A stretch of 64,000 nt of DNA from Spirochaetaceae bacterium (GTDB lineage: Bacteria > Spirochaetota > Spirochaetia > DSM-27196 > PWMO01). The notes under the pieces were generated by a model. That model was given only the letters and a program-made list of their open reading frames with translations, had not been told where the DNA came from and did no database searches. The DNA lies in the NCBI GenBank assembly GCA_007693945.1, contig RECP01000051.1:1-64000 (forward strand). Direction: 5' to 3'. Both the position numbers and the translations under genes were made by a program. Below are positions 42,900 through 51,923 of the stretch, piece by piece (the stretch's first letter is position 1; each line of letters opens with the position of its first letter).

Positions 42900-43991
42900 T
42901 TACCGGTCGACGCGCGCGCTGCCACCGGCCATGATCTTCTCGACCTCTTTCAGCGACGCCATGGACGTATCGCCGGGGGTAGTCATCGCCAAGGCTCCGT
43001 GAGCCGCGCCGTAATCCACGCACTGCTGCGGAGTTTTCTCGCTCAGGAATCCGTAGATCAGCCCCGAGGCAAAGCTGTCTCCGCCACCGACGCGGTCGAG
43101 GATCTCGAGCCGCGGCCGATGCTGTGCCTCAAAGAACGCGCCGTCGTGATAGAGAATCGCTCCCCAATCGTTAACTGTTGCACTGTGTACGTCCCGCAGC
43201 GTAGTTGCCACCGCCTGGAAATGCGGGAACTCCTTGACCACGGTGCGAATCATGCTTTTAAACTTGTCAACCTCGAGTCCGGTCACGTCCTCTCCCATGC
43301 CCTCTACGGTGAATCCCAGCGCCGCGGTGAAGTCTTCTTCGTTACCGATCATCACGTCGACGTACCCGGCAATCTCGCGGTTGACCTGTATTGCCCGCTC
43401 GGTGCCTCCGACCGCCTTCCATAGAGACGGTCTGAAATTGAGATCGTAGCTTATGATGGTGCCGGCGTTGCGAGCCGCCTCCATCGCCTCAAGCACCACC
43501 TCCGGGGTGGTATCTGAAAGCGCGGCAAAGATTCCGCCGCAGTGGAACCAACGCGCTCCCTCGTCCTCGAAGACCCGCTTCCAGTCGATATCGCCCTTGC
43601 GCAGTTTGCTGGCCGCACTGTTGGCGCGATCGGAGACACCTAACGCGCCGCGGATGCCAAAACCGCGTTCAGTGAAGTTGAGCCCCAAACGCACGTCTCT
43701 CCCGATACCGTCAAAAGGAAACCACTTGATGTGTGACGTATCGACGCCGCCCTGATAGAGAAAATCAAGCAGCAGATACCCAAGATCATTCTCCGGAATG
43801 GCGGTGACCACCGTAGTGTCCAGCCCGAAACAGCGCTTCAGGCCGCGGGTTACGTTGTACTCGCCGCCGCCCTCCCAGACACGGAAAGACCGTGCGCTTC
43901 GCACCCGCCCTTCACCCGGATCAAGCCGCAGCATGATCTCGCCGAGCGAAACCGCGTCCCATTTACACTCCTGCCTGGGTCGTATCCTCAT
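42900..43991 (-). CDS. kdgK: 2-Keto-3-deoxygluconate kinase (PfkB family)
   Basis: This 363-aa ribokinase-fold protein has N-terminal GEIMLRLDPGEGRVRSARSF and EGGGEYNVTRGL substrate segments, SYDLNFRPSLW in mid-protein, and the PfkB end motif DRVGGGDSFASGLIYG with the catalytic Asp. The length and N-terminal EIMLR are typical of KDG kinases. It begins 2 nt after iclR with a GAGGAG site and phosphorylates KDG for the aldolase downstream. Confidence 0.9.
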   Translation of the reverse strand: MRIRPRQECKWDAVSLGEIMLRLDPGEGRVRSARSFRVWEGGGEYNVTRGLKRCFGLDTTVVTAIPENDLGYLLLDFLYQGGVDTSHIKWFPFDGIGRDVRLGLNFTERGFGIRGALGVSDRANSAASKLRKGDIDWKRVFEDEGARWFHCGGIFAALSDTTPEVVLEAMEAARNAGTIISYDLNFRPSLWKAVGGTERAIQVNREIAGYVDVMIGNEEDFTAALGFTVEGMGEDVTGLEVDKFKSMIRTVVKEFPHFQAVATTLRDVHSATVNDWGAILYHDGAFFEAQHRPRLEILDRVGGGDSFASGLIYGFLSEKTPQQCVDYGAAHGALAMTTPGDTSMASLKEVEKIMAGGSARVDR

Positions 43992-43992
43992 G

Positions 43993-44778
43993 TTACTCCT
44001 CCTCTCGTGAGGCTATCGGCTCCGGCTGTCTCCAACCGAGATGTCCCGATATGTCCTGTGCGGCGCGGCGCACGACCTCGCCGATCTCATCGAGCCTCTG
44101 ATCAGTGAGTGCTGCAGCCGGTCCCGAAACGCTCACCGACGCGATCGGCAGCCCGCGGTAATCGATGATCGGCGCCGCTACGCAACGGATATCACGCTCG
44201 TTTTCGCGATCATCGACGGCGTAACCGCGCCGGCGCGACCGTTCGAGATCACGCAGCAACCCTGCCCGCGAAGTGTGCGTCCGCCCCGTTCGACGTTCCA
44301 GCGTGATTGCGTCCAGCACGGCGTCCAGACGTTCCGGCGCCAGCGCCATCAGGGCAGCCTTGCCGAGTGCGGTGCAGTGCAGCGGTGCGCGGGTTCCAAT
44401 GATCGAATAGCGGCGCAGACTGTTGTACGACTCCGTTTTTTCCACGTAGACCATGTGGTGGCTCTTGAGAATCGCCAGAAACGCCGTCTGTCCGGTAGCC
44501 TCCGACAGTCGATACATCGACGGCTTGGCCTCGACCTTCAGTTCCAGATGGTCAAGATGCGCGCCGGCAAGCTCGACACACTTGAGCCCTACACGGTAGG
44601 TTGCGGTGGCCGGATCCTTCTCCAGATACCCGCGTTGCCGCAGCGCCATCAGAAGACGCCCGGCAGTGCTCTTGTGCAGCCCCAGTCCGGTAGCCACGTC
44701 GGTCACACCGAGGCCGTTCGGGCGAACCGCAAGCAGCTCGAGGATGTCGAGTGCTCTGTCGAGCGACTGTACGCTCAT
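43993..44778 (-). CDS. IclR-family regulator, KdgR-like
   Basis: This 261-aa protein has an N-terminal winged helix (LGVTDVATGLGLHKSTAGRLLMALRQRGYLE) and C-terminal IclR effector domain with RRYSIIGTRAPLHCTALGKAAL and VAAPIIDYRGLPIASVSVSGPA. It is first in the operon with kdgK and kdgA, so regulation of KDG use is likely, with a KDG-type effector. No palindromic operator was found in the 113-bp gap to the AlaX gene. Confidence 0.9.
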   Translation of the reverse strand: MSVQSLDRALDILELLAVRPNGLGVTDVATGLGLHKSTAGRLLMALRQRGYLEKDPATATYRVGLKCVELAGAHLDHLELKVEAKPSMYRLSEATGQTAFLAILKSHHMVYVEKTESYNSLRRYSIIGTRAPLHCTALGKAALMALAPERLDAVLDAITLERRTGRTHTSRAGLLRDLERSRRRGYAVDDRENERDIRCVAAPIIDYRGLPIASVSVSGPAAALTDQRLDEIGEVVRRAAQDISGHLGWRQPEPIASREEE

Positions 44779-44891
44779 GTCAGCCTCATACGAAACGCCT
44801 CACAGCGTGTCTTGTGATCCGGGATCAAATCTCATATTACGATACGGCTGCGGATCATGTCAAGCAAGTGCCGATATGCTATGATTGTGCC

Positions 44892-46091
44892 ATGACCCAC
44901 AAACTCTATTACGACGATCCGATGAAGCGCGAGTTTGACGCGGTCGTGGTTCAAACCGAACAAGCTCCTGAACATGCCGATGTGGTCCTGGACCGCACCT
45001 GCTTCTATCCCGAAGGCGGCGGTCAGCCGGCGGATCGGGGCGCGGTGGATGGGATACGGGTCCTCGACGTTCGCAAGCGTGGTGAAAGTATCATCCATCG
45101 TTTGCAGCGCGCCCCTGATTCCACAACCGTCCATGGAGCAATCGACTGGAATCATCGCTTCGACTTCATGCAGCAGCATACCGGGCAGCACATCATTTCG
45201 GCCTCGATGGTCCACATCGGCGGCTACAACACGGTGGCCGTCCATCAGGGTGAGCGCTATACGACCATAGAGTGCGACGTCGCCGAGATTCCCGACGACC
45301 GGCTGGCGGCCATCGAGGACCTGGCCAATGAAACGGTGGGCCGTAACCTCGATATACGCGCATTCAGCGCCAGCCAGTCCCAGATTTCCGTGCTGCAGCT
45401 TCGCCGTGAGCCAAAGGTCTCCGGAACTGTTCGAATCGTGGAGATCGACGGCTTTGATCGCGTGGCCTGCGGCGGAGTGCATACCCTAACCAGCGGCCAG
45501 GTTGGAATCATCAAGCTGGTCGGTTCGGAGCGCATCCGCGGTAATCTGCGCACGCTGTGGAAGATCGGTCGTCGCGCGCTTGACGACTACCGCGAGAAAA
45601 CGGAGATAGTCAACGCGTTGGTCGACCGCCTCTCGGCCAGGCAGCACGAGCTGATCGAGCGTGCGGACCGACTCGATCAGGCACTCAAGCAGGCCCAGTA
45701 CAATGAACGGAGCATCGCTGCGCGGCTCTGTTCCGTACTCGCCGGGCAGCTGCATAACGCGGCCGTTCAACACGGTGCGCTGCGGATAGTCACGCACCGT
45801 TTTGAAGGCCAGACGCCCGATCTGTTTCGCGGTGTGCTTGAAGCAGTCATCGTTGAGCCCGGCACCTGCGCCTGTCTGGTCAACGTGGAACCGCAGCGCG
45901 TGTATTGGATCATCGGCTGCTCCGCCGACCTGAGCCTTGACTTTGACGCCGCCCGCGACCGGTTACTGCCGATCATCTCCGCCCGGGGCGGTGGCAGGGC
46001 GTCGATCTGGCAAGGTATTGGAACCGAGCCGCTGCAGGCGACACGCTTTCTGCACGCGTTTGAGGAAAACGCGCATTACCTCACGCGTTAG
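44892..46091 (+). CDS. AlaX-L type alanyl-tRNA editing protein
   Basis: This 399-aa protein is homologous to the editing and C-terminal parts of AlaRS without the synthetase core. It has an N-terminal beta-barrel-like YPEGGGQPADRGAV, zinc site QQHTGQHIISA (HxxxH) with CGGVHTLTSGQVG (CxxxH), a coiled-coil linker (about 235-285) and a DHHA1-like end (ISARGGGRASIWQGIG). It removes Ser or Gly from mischarged tRNA-Ala in trans. ATG 44892 is used; a longer reading adds 47 residues of unlikely sequence. Monocistronic. Confidence 0.9.
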   Translation: MTHKLYYDDPMKREFDAVVVQTEQAPEHADVVLDRTCFYPEGGGQPADRGAVDGIRVLDVRKRGESIIHRLQRAPDSTTVHGAIDWNHRFDFMQQHTGQHIISASMVHIGGYNTVAVHQGERYTTIECDVAEIPDDRLAAIEDLANETVGRNLDIRAFSASQSQISVLQLRREPKVSGTVRIVEIDGFDRVACGGVHTLTSGQVGIIKLVGSERIRGNLRTLWKIGRRALDDYREKTEIVNALVDRLSARQHELIERADRLDQALKQAQYNERSIAARLCSVLAGQLHNAAVQHGALRIVTHRFEGQTPDLFRGVLEAVIVEPGTCACLVNVEPQRVYWIIGCSADLSLDFDAARDRLLPIISARGGGRASIWQGIGTEPLQATRFLHAFEENAHYLTR

Positions 46092-46148
46092 CCGTCCGGG
46101 GCTCCGTCATGGATAGCCGTTGTCGTGGTAATCCGCGTCAATCTGGAC

Positions 46149-46154
46149 TATAAT
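46149..46154 (+). promoter_or_regulatory. -10 element placed for a leaderless transcript
   Basis: A perfect TATAAT ends 7 bases before the ATG at 46162, so transcription would start at or just before the A of the start codon. There is no Shine-Dalgarno upstream. The -35 is poor, so the promoter is not certain. The next in-frame start would lose part of the N-terminus. Confidence 0.45.
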
Positions 46155-46161
46155 TATCGAT

Positions 46162-47367
46162 ATGGCTGAACGTCGAACCGCGCGAGATCTGCTGCGCACG
46201 ATACGGCGCATCCAGAAGATCACGGACCTTACCGTATTGCTGGAGAGTGTTCTTCACGAAGCGCGCACCTTTGTTGATGCCGATGCCGGAACGCTGTACC
46301 TGGCACGCGACGGACGACTCTTTTTCAGCTATATCGAAAACGATACGCTGTTCCCCGAAGGCAATCCCAAGGAAAGATACGTCTACTCGGAGAACAACAT
46401 ACCGATCGACAGGAACTCGCTGGCCGGCTACGTTGCCTCAACCGGTGAGGCGCTGATGATCGATAACGTCTATGATATCAAGAGCAACGTTTCCTACAGC
46501 TTCAACCCGTCATACGACAAGCTGACGCAGTACAAGACGCAGTCGATCCTGGTGGTTCCGCTGATGAAGAGCAATACCGTGGTGGTCGGCGTACTGCAGC
46601 TGATCAACCGAAAGGATCGTCACGGTGACGTGATACCATTCACGGCCGACGACCGGCTCTACATCACCTATTTTGCCGAACACGCCGCCGATACTATCGA
46701 AAGAGCCGACCTGTCGCGGCAGATGGTGATGCGCATGGTGGAAATGGCTGAGCTTCGCGATCCGCACGAGTCGGTCGCTCACGCACGACGGGTTGGCGAC
46801 TACGCCGTTGAACTCTTCAACCGCTGGGCCGCGCGCCACGGCGTTCCCCTGCACGAACGAATCCTGAAGAAAGACATCTTCCGCGCCGCCGCGATTCTGC
46901 ACGATGTCGGCAAGGTCGGGCTGACCGATATTGTCATCAGCAAGGAGGGGAAGTTCACCGACCAGGAAAAGGCCCTCATGTACCGACATACCGTCTTCGG
47001 TGCGCGCCTCTTCAGGAACTCGCGTTCAATCTGGGACAAGATCGCGTACGAAGTTACACTGAACCATCACGAGCGCTGGGACGGCTCGGGGTACCCGGGC
47101 CACATCCAGGATATCTTCGCCGAGAAGATTACGTTCGGGCCCGGCAAGAAGGGCAAGGAGATCCCGTTGTCGGCGCGCATCGTCGCCATCGCCGACGTAT
47201 TTGACGCCCTGACCTCCGAGCGCTCGTACAAGCAGGCGTGGAGTGAGGACAAGGCGCTTGAGTATCTGCAGGAACACGCCGGCGAAAAATTCGATCCTGA
47301 GCTGGTGCAGCACTTCATCGACATTCGCGACGTACTGCAGGCAATTCTCAGACAATCGCAGCGATAG
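46162..47367 (+). CDS. GAF plus HD-GYP domain protein (c-di-GMP phosphodiesterase-like)
   Basis: This 401-aa protein has an N-terminal GAF domain (about 20-185: LLESVLHEARTFVDADAGTLYLAR, ILVVPLMKSNTVVVGVLQLINR), a helical linker, and an HD-GYP domain with HAR in the first helix, HDVGKVGLTD, NHHERWDGSGYPGH and IADVFDALTSERSYK. The GYP segment is G-Y-P, the active form, so hydrolysis of c-di-GMP is expected, gated by a GAF ligand. It may be made from a leaderless mRNA. It converges with the PII-like gene. Confidence 0.9.
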   Translation: MAERRTARDLLRTIRRIQKITDLTVLLESVLHEARTFVDADAGTLYLARDGRLFFSYIENDTLFPEGNPKERYVYSENNIPIDRNSLAGYVASTGEALMIDNVYDIKSNVSYSFNPSYDKLTQYKTQSILVVPLMKSNTVVVGVLQLINRKDRHGDVIPFTADDRLYITYFAEHAADTIERADLSRQMVMRMVEMAELRDPHESVAHARRVGDYAVELFNRWAARHGVPLHERILKKDIFRAAAILHDVGKVGLTDIVISKEGKFTDQEKALMYRHTVFGARLFRNSRSIWDKIAYEVTLNHHERWDGSGYPGHIQDIFAEKITFGPGKKGKEIPLSARIVAIADVFDALTSERSYKQAWSEDKALEYLQEHAGEKFDPELVQHFIDIRDVLQAILRQSQR

Positions 47368-47370
47368 TCT

Positions 47371-47664
47371 TCAGCAGCCTTCCAGCACCGGGACACGAAA
47401 CAGCTTGATCCCTTCGTCGGGAAAGACGCGCTTGAGTTCCAGTACGACGTCGGTCAGCTGGTCGGCGATATCCTCCTGGCAGTACATCAGTAGCAGGAAG
47501 TTCTCTTCCGGCCAGACGTGGTCGCCCTGGCGCGGGCCGGAATCACCTACGCCGAATACTACCGGAACTTTGGTGTAGTAGATCTCACCGAGCCCCCGCT
47601 TGCACATCAGGTCAAAGAAGTCACCCTCGACCGAACGGTTCGCAATCATCTCCAGGCGCACCAT
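47371..47664 (-). CDS. PII-like transporter-associated protein, PG0541 family
   Basis: This 97-aa protein of the small PII-like group is encoded beside RND pumps in several phyla. It has VRLEMIANRSVEGDFFDLM, a long loop (VVFGVGDSGPRQGDHVW) and a C-terminal VFPDEGIKLFRVPV strand. The start overlaps the RND pump stop (TAATG), so it is co-expressed. A regulatory or ligand-sensing role on the pump is inferred; no function is firmly known. Confidence 0.82.
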   Translation of the reverse strand: MVRLEMIANRSVEGDFFDLMCKRGLGEIYYTKVPVVFGVGDSGPRQGDHVWPEENFLLLMYCQEDIADQLTDVVLELKRVFPDEGIKLFRVPVLEGC

Positions 47665-50600
47665 TACGTCCGCCTCCGTTGTTGCGCCCGGCGTTCGCGT
47701 TCGGCGGCGCGCTCCGCAGCCCGTTGCTCGTCGCGCGCGATCTCGCGCCGCAACTGTTGCTCCTTGCGCTGGTGTTTCTCGTCCCGGCGCCGCTCGCGGC
47801 GTACGGTGACCCGGTCGGAGAACTGGTTGAACGCGGAATACAGGGTCGGCACCAGAAACAGCGTCAGAAAGGTAGCCACGCCAAGACCGCCGACTACGGT
47901 TCTGGCGATCGGCTGCACCAGACTCGACCCCTCACCCTCTACAAAGGCAACGGGGACAAGTGCCAGAATGGTAGTCAGGCTGGTCATCAGGATCGGCCGC
48001 AGCCGGTTGCCGCCGGCTTCGATGCACGCTTCAAACAACGGCATACCTCGACGGCGCATCAGATTGGTGTAGTCCACCAGCACGATACCGTTGTTGACCA
48101 CGATACCCACCAGCATCACCGCACCCACCGCAGTGAAGACGTTCAAAGTCTCGCCGGTAATGTAATACAGCCCCACTACGCCGATCGTCAACAGCGGAAT
48201 AGTGAACACGATTATGAAGGGATCGAGAAACGACTCGAACTGGCTCGCCATGACCCCATAGACCAGCAGGATCGAGACAACCACGATGACCGCGAACGTC
48301 CGGAGCAGCCTCATCAGTTCCGCGTAGTCGCCACCGAATTCGATCAGCAATGCGTCATCCACCGCAATCTCTTCCATAACCATGGCGCGAATCTGAGGAT
48401 CCACGTCGCTCAGCTGGACACCGGGCGCCAGACTGGCACGCACGTTCACCGTGCGACGCTGATTCTCGCGCCGGATGCTGACCGGGCCGGTAGTGCGTTG
48501 GAGCGTGGCAAAGCTCGACAGCGGAATGCGCCGCCCGGCGTTGCTCATGACAAAGATGCGCTCCAGGTCGGGAGCGGTGCTGCGACTTGCTTCGTCGGAA
48601 ATAACCAGGATGTCGTATTCATCGGTGCGCGAACGGTAGCGCGACGAGGCAATACCATCCACGTAGGCCCGGACTTCCTGACCAACAGCCTGCATGTTCA
48701 GACCCAACTCATACGCACGAGCACGGTCGATGGCGATACGCAGCTCCGGCAGTCCGTCATCGAGGGTGATGGTGGGCTCGGCAACCTCCTCGGAGAATCG
48801 GTCACGCAGCAGATCGGCGATGCGATCGGCCGTCTGCTTGCCGCGCTCGAGATCCTCACTAGTCACGATAATGTCGATCGGCGGCGCCGAGAAGGGCCCG
48901 CCTCCGCCGCCCTGCTGGAAAGAAAAGCGAGCGCCGGGAAAACTGTCGAAATGGGCACGCAGTTTCTCCTGTACGTCGAATGAGGTGTCGATACGATCCT
49001 GAAACTCCGGCAGCGTAACCGAGAGCGTACCCCGGTTGCTGCGTGCCCCGCCGAGACCGAAAAAGCTGCGGTCGCCGGCGGAAACCAGCATATCCTTGTA
49101 ACCTTGTATTTCATGCTTCGCTATCTGCTCGAGCTGCTGCAGAACACTGCGGGTCACGTCAAGGCTGGTACCCTGCGGCATGGTAAGCGAGACCTGCACG
49201 AAGTCGTCCTCCTGAGAGGGCGCAAACTGAAACCCCATTATGGGAATCATCGCCAGACTGCCGCCGAACAGAACCACTACCACCACTACCACCAGCCAAC
49301 GATGCCGCAGCGCAAAGCCGAGTGCGGCCCGGTAACCGCGATCGAGCCCACCGAAAAACCCGTCGAGCAGGTTGTCGAGCACGCGGCGAAAACCAACCAA
49401 CGGCCGCTGTTTCTTACTCTCGATGCGCAGATAGTGACTCGAGAGCACGGGAATCAACAGTACCGCCACCACCAGCGATGCAACCAGCGATATCACGACC
49501 GTAAACGCCAGACCGGAAAACAACTCGCCGACAAAGCGCAACTGTCGCCGGAACAGTACAACCGGCAGGAAGACACATATCGTGGTCAGGGTGGAGGCCG
49601 TAATCGCGGTGAGCATCTCCTGCGTACCGAGCACCGCGCTGGTAGTCAGCTTGGAGCCCTTTTCGCGGTACCGGTAGATGTTCTCGAGAACGACAATCGA
49701 GTTGTCGACCAGCATACCAACGCCCAATGCAAGTCCGGTCAGCGTCATGATGTTGAGCGTCAGACCGGAGAAATACATCAGCATCAGGGTAATGACAATT
49801 GAAATCGGTATTGAAACGGCAATCACGGCCGTCGTGCGAAAACTGCGCAGAAAGATGAACAGCACCAGCACTGCAAAGACAGCACCCAGAATTGCCGAAG
49901 AAGAGACGTCCTGCAGCGAATTGCGGATGATCTGGGTGGTGTCGAGCACCACCCCGAGCTCCACCCCTACCGGCAGCGCGGCATTGATCGAGTCCAGACG
50001 CTCCAGAACGTTGTCGGCGGTCTGCACCGAGTTGGTACCGCTCTGCCTCTGCACAACGACAATTATGCCCGGTTCTCCGTTGACGAATACGGTGGTGTCT
50101 TCACGACGGAACCCGTCGAACACGTTGGCCACCTCGCGCAGGCGAATGCCGTAGTTAGCGGAAATATCGGGTCCCGCGGCGTTGGCCGACGGATTGCCTC
50201 CGGCACCGAAACCCGCGAACGGACGGTAGGCGATTACGGTATCCTTGATCTCTTCGATGCTTCCGTACTCGCCGGCGGTGCGGATCAGGTAGTTGGTGGT
50301 TCCCTCGGTGATTCGCCCCGCGGCCACCTGAACGTTCTGTGACCGGATAGCCTGCGAGACCTGGGTCAACGTCAGATTGTAGGCTTCCAGGCGGTCCTGC
50401 GGCACCTCGACGCGCACCGCCCGGTCACGCCCCCCGCTGACCGAGGCCAGCGCCACGCCTTCAATCTGCTCGAGGCGCGGTTGGATGACGTCTTCGGCGA
50501 GCTGGCGCAGCTCTTCGGTCGATCGGTTCCCGGAGACCTGCAATGTCATGATGGGAAACTGCGATGGGTCAAATTTGAATATCTGCGGCGAGCGCGCGTC

Positions 50601-50963
50601 GGACGGCAGGAAGTCACGCACGAATTCCAGACGGTCACGCACTTCGTTGGAGGCTTCGGCCATATCCGTTCCCCACGTGAACTCGAGGCTTACCTGACTC
50701 GAGCCCTCCGATGAGAACGAGGTGATCTTTTCTATGTTGCTTACGTTGCTCAGCTGACTCTCCAGCGGGCGTGTAACGCCGCGCTCGACCTCTTCCGGTG
50801 CGGCGCCGTCGTAGGCGGTCAAGACCACCAGAAACGGCGCTTCGATTTCGGGAAACAGATCGATCGCCAGATCGCGTGCGGTGTAGATGCCGAACCCGAA
50901 CAGTAACGCGAACACGATCAACAGGGTTGTGGGACGGTTTACTACGGTCCTTGTCAGACTCAT
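47664..50963 (-). CDS. RND efflux pump, inner-membrane transporter (HAE1/AcrB type)
   Basis: This 1099-aa protein has twelve helices in the standard 1+5+1+5 pattern with two large periplasmic loops. The family start PTTLLIVFALLFGFGIYTA, LGVGMLVDNSIVVLENIYR (helix 4, with the Asp of the proton relay) and VGIVVNNGIVLVDYTNLMRRRG (helix 10-11) are visible. The C-terminal 60 residues are highly basic (RRERRRDEKHQRKEQQLRRE), an unusual cytoplasmic tail beside the PII-like partner. It is powered by proton or sodium flow and works with the adaptor and TolC-like proteins upstream in the operon. Confidence 0.93.
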   Translation of the reverse strand: MSLTRTVVNRPTTLLIVFALLFGFGIYTARDLAIDLFPEIEAPFLVVLTAYDGAAPEEVERGVTRPLESQLSNVSNIEKITSFSSEGSSQVSLEFTWGTDMAEASNEVRDRLEFVRDFLPSDARSPQIFKFDPSQFPIMTLQVSGNRSTEELRQLAEDVIQPRLEQIEGVALASVSGGRDRAVRVEVPQDRLEAYNLTLTQVSQAIRSQNVQVAAGRITEGTTNYLIRTAGEYGSIEEIKDTVIAYRPFAGFGAGGNPSANAAGPDISANYGIRLREVANVFDGFRREDTTVFVNGEPGIIVVVQRQSGTNSVQTADNVLERLDSINAALPVGVELGVVLDTTQIIRNSLQDVSSSAILGAVFAVLVLFIFLRSFRTTAVIAVSIPISIVITLMLMYFSGLTLNIMTLTGLALGVGMLVDNSIVVLENIYRYREKGSKLTTSAVLGTQEMLTAITASTLTTICVFLPVVLFRRQLRFVGELFSGLAFTVVISLVASLVVAVLLIPVLSSHYLRIESKKQRPLVGFRRVLDNLLDGFFGGLDRGYRAALGFALRHRWLVVVVVVVLFGGSLAMIPIMGFQFAPSQEDDFVQVSLTMPQGTSLDVTRSVLQQLEQIAKHEIQGYKDMLVSAGDRSFFGLGGARSNRGTLSVTLPEFQDRIDTSFDVQEKLRAHFDSFPGARFSFQQGGGGGPFSAPPIDIIVTSEDLERGKQTADRIADLLRDRFSEEVAEPTITLDDGLPELRIAIDRARAYELGLNMQAVGQEVRAYVDGIASSRYRSRTDEYDILVISDEASRSTAPDLERIFVMSNAGRRIPLSSFATLQRTTGPVSIRRENQRRTVNVRASLAPGVQLSDVDPQIRAMVMEEIAVDDALLIEFGGDYAELMRLLRTFAVIVVVSILLVYGVMASQFESFLDPFIIVFTIPLLTIGVVGLYYITGETLNVFTAVGAVMLVGIVVNNGIVLVDYTNLMRRRGMPLFEACIEAGGNRLRPILMTSLTTILALVPVAFVEGEGSSLVQPIARTVVGGLGVATFLTLFLVPTLYSAFNQFSDRVTVRRERRRDEKHQRKEQQLRREIARDEQRAAERAAERERRAQQRRRT

Positions 50964-50981
50964 CCTGTAACTCCTTGCAAA

Positions 50982-51923
50982 TCAGTCAAGAACGTTGACC
51001 CTGTCGATAACCCGGATACGAGCTCCGTCCTCGAGCAGCGACTGACCCTGGTAGACAATACTCTCTCCGGGCTGCAAACCGTCGACAATTTCGGCAACGT
51101 TATCGATCTCGATTCCCACGCGCACGCGGCGGCGTTCAACGGTTGACTCGTCTGCCTGTACCACGAAGATGTACGTCTCACCAAAACGCCGCACGACGGT
51201 ATCGGCCGGAATCTTTACCACCCCTTCCTTCTGCTGTGTGATCAGCTGAATCTGCGCAAACATCCCCGGCCGCACGCGGGTATCGCGCCGGTTCAACGTC
51301 AGCTTGGCGCCGAGCGTACGAGTTTGGGCATCCAGTACCGGGCTGATCTCGGTCACGCGCGCGCCGAACTGTTCGCCGGGGTAGGCGTCCAGGCGCACCG
51401 TAGCCGGCATACCGGGACGCATTTTGGAGACGAAGCGCTCGGCAACCGCGGTACGGATCTCCAGGTCATCGGTCTGCGCAACGCGCGCCACCGGCGTTCC
51501 CGTTCCAACCATCGACCCGGCCTGAACCGGCAGTGCGGTTACGGTACCCGAAATAGTCGAACGCACCGGGCTGGGAGCAAACGTCTGCCCCGGTCGCGAC
51601 CGGTCAACTTCGGCGATCAGCTGGTCTTGCTGGACCCGTTCGCCGACTCGAACGTGTACGCGCTTCAGCTCGCCGGCGATGTCCGGAAAGATGTCAACGC
51701 TCGAAACCGGATGCACATCACCGGTAACGCGGATGTAGTCGGTAATCGATCCGGCTACCGCTGTTGTGACATTTACCGCGAAGGTTGTCCGCTCCGCGCC
51801 GGAGACGCCGCGGTCCCCGCTATCGTCACCGTCCGCACCATTGCGATTGCCGCACGCCAGCACGAGGGCCGCCAGCATAACCACTGCGATGATCCGCGTG
51901 ATCCGCATTCCGTATTCAGCCAT
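50982..51923 (-). CDS. RND efflux periplasmic adaptor lipoprotein
   Basis: This 313-aa membrane-fusion protein has a signal ending LALVLAC, with a lipobox Cys about residue 24. A lipoyl domain follows (VHVRVGERVQQDQLIAEVDRS and its second half AGSMVGTGTPVARV), then a short or missing alpha-hairpin, beta-barrel and C-terminal domain (GLQPGESIVYQGQSLLEDGA). ATG 51923 has a GGGGAG site and overlaps the TolC gene stop; ATG 51908 is an alternative. It bridges the RND pump and the outer-membrane channel. Confidence 0.9.
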   Translation of the reverse strand: MAEYGMRITRIIAVVMLAALVLACGNRNGADGDDSGDRGVSGAERTTFAVNVTTAVAGSITDYIRVTGDVHPVSSVDIFPDIAGELKRVHVRVGERVQQDQLIAEVDRSRPGQTFAPSPVRSTISGTVTALPVQAGSMVGTGTPVARVAQTDDLEIRTAVAERFVSKMRPGMPATVRLDAYPGEQFGARVTEISPVLDAQTRTLGAKLTLNRRDTRVRPGMFAQIQLITQQKEGVVKIPADTVVRRFGETYIFVVQADESTVERRRVRVGIEIDNVAEIVDGLQPGESIVYQGQSLLEDGARIRVIDRVNVLD

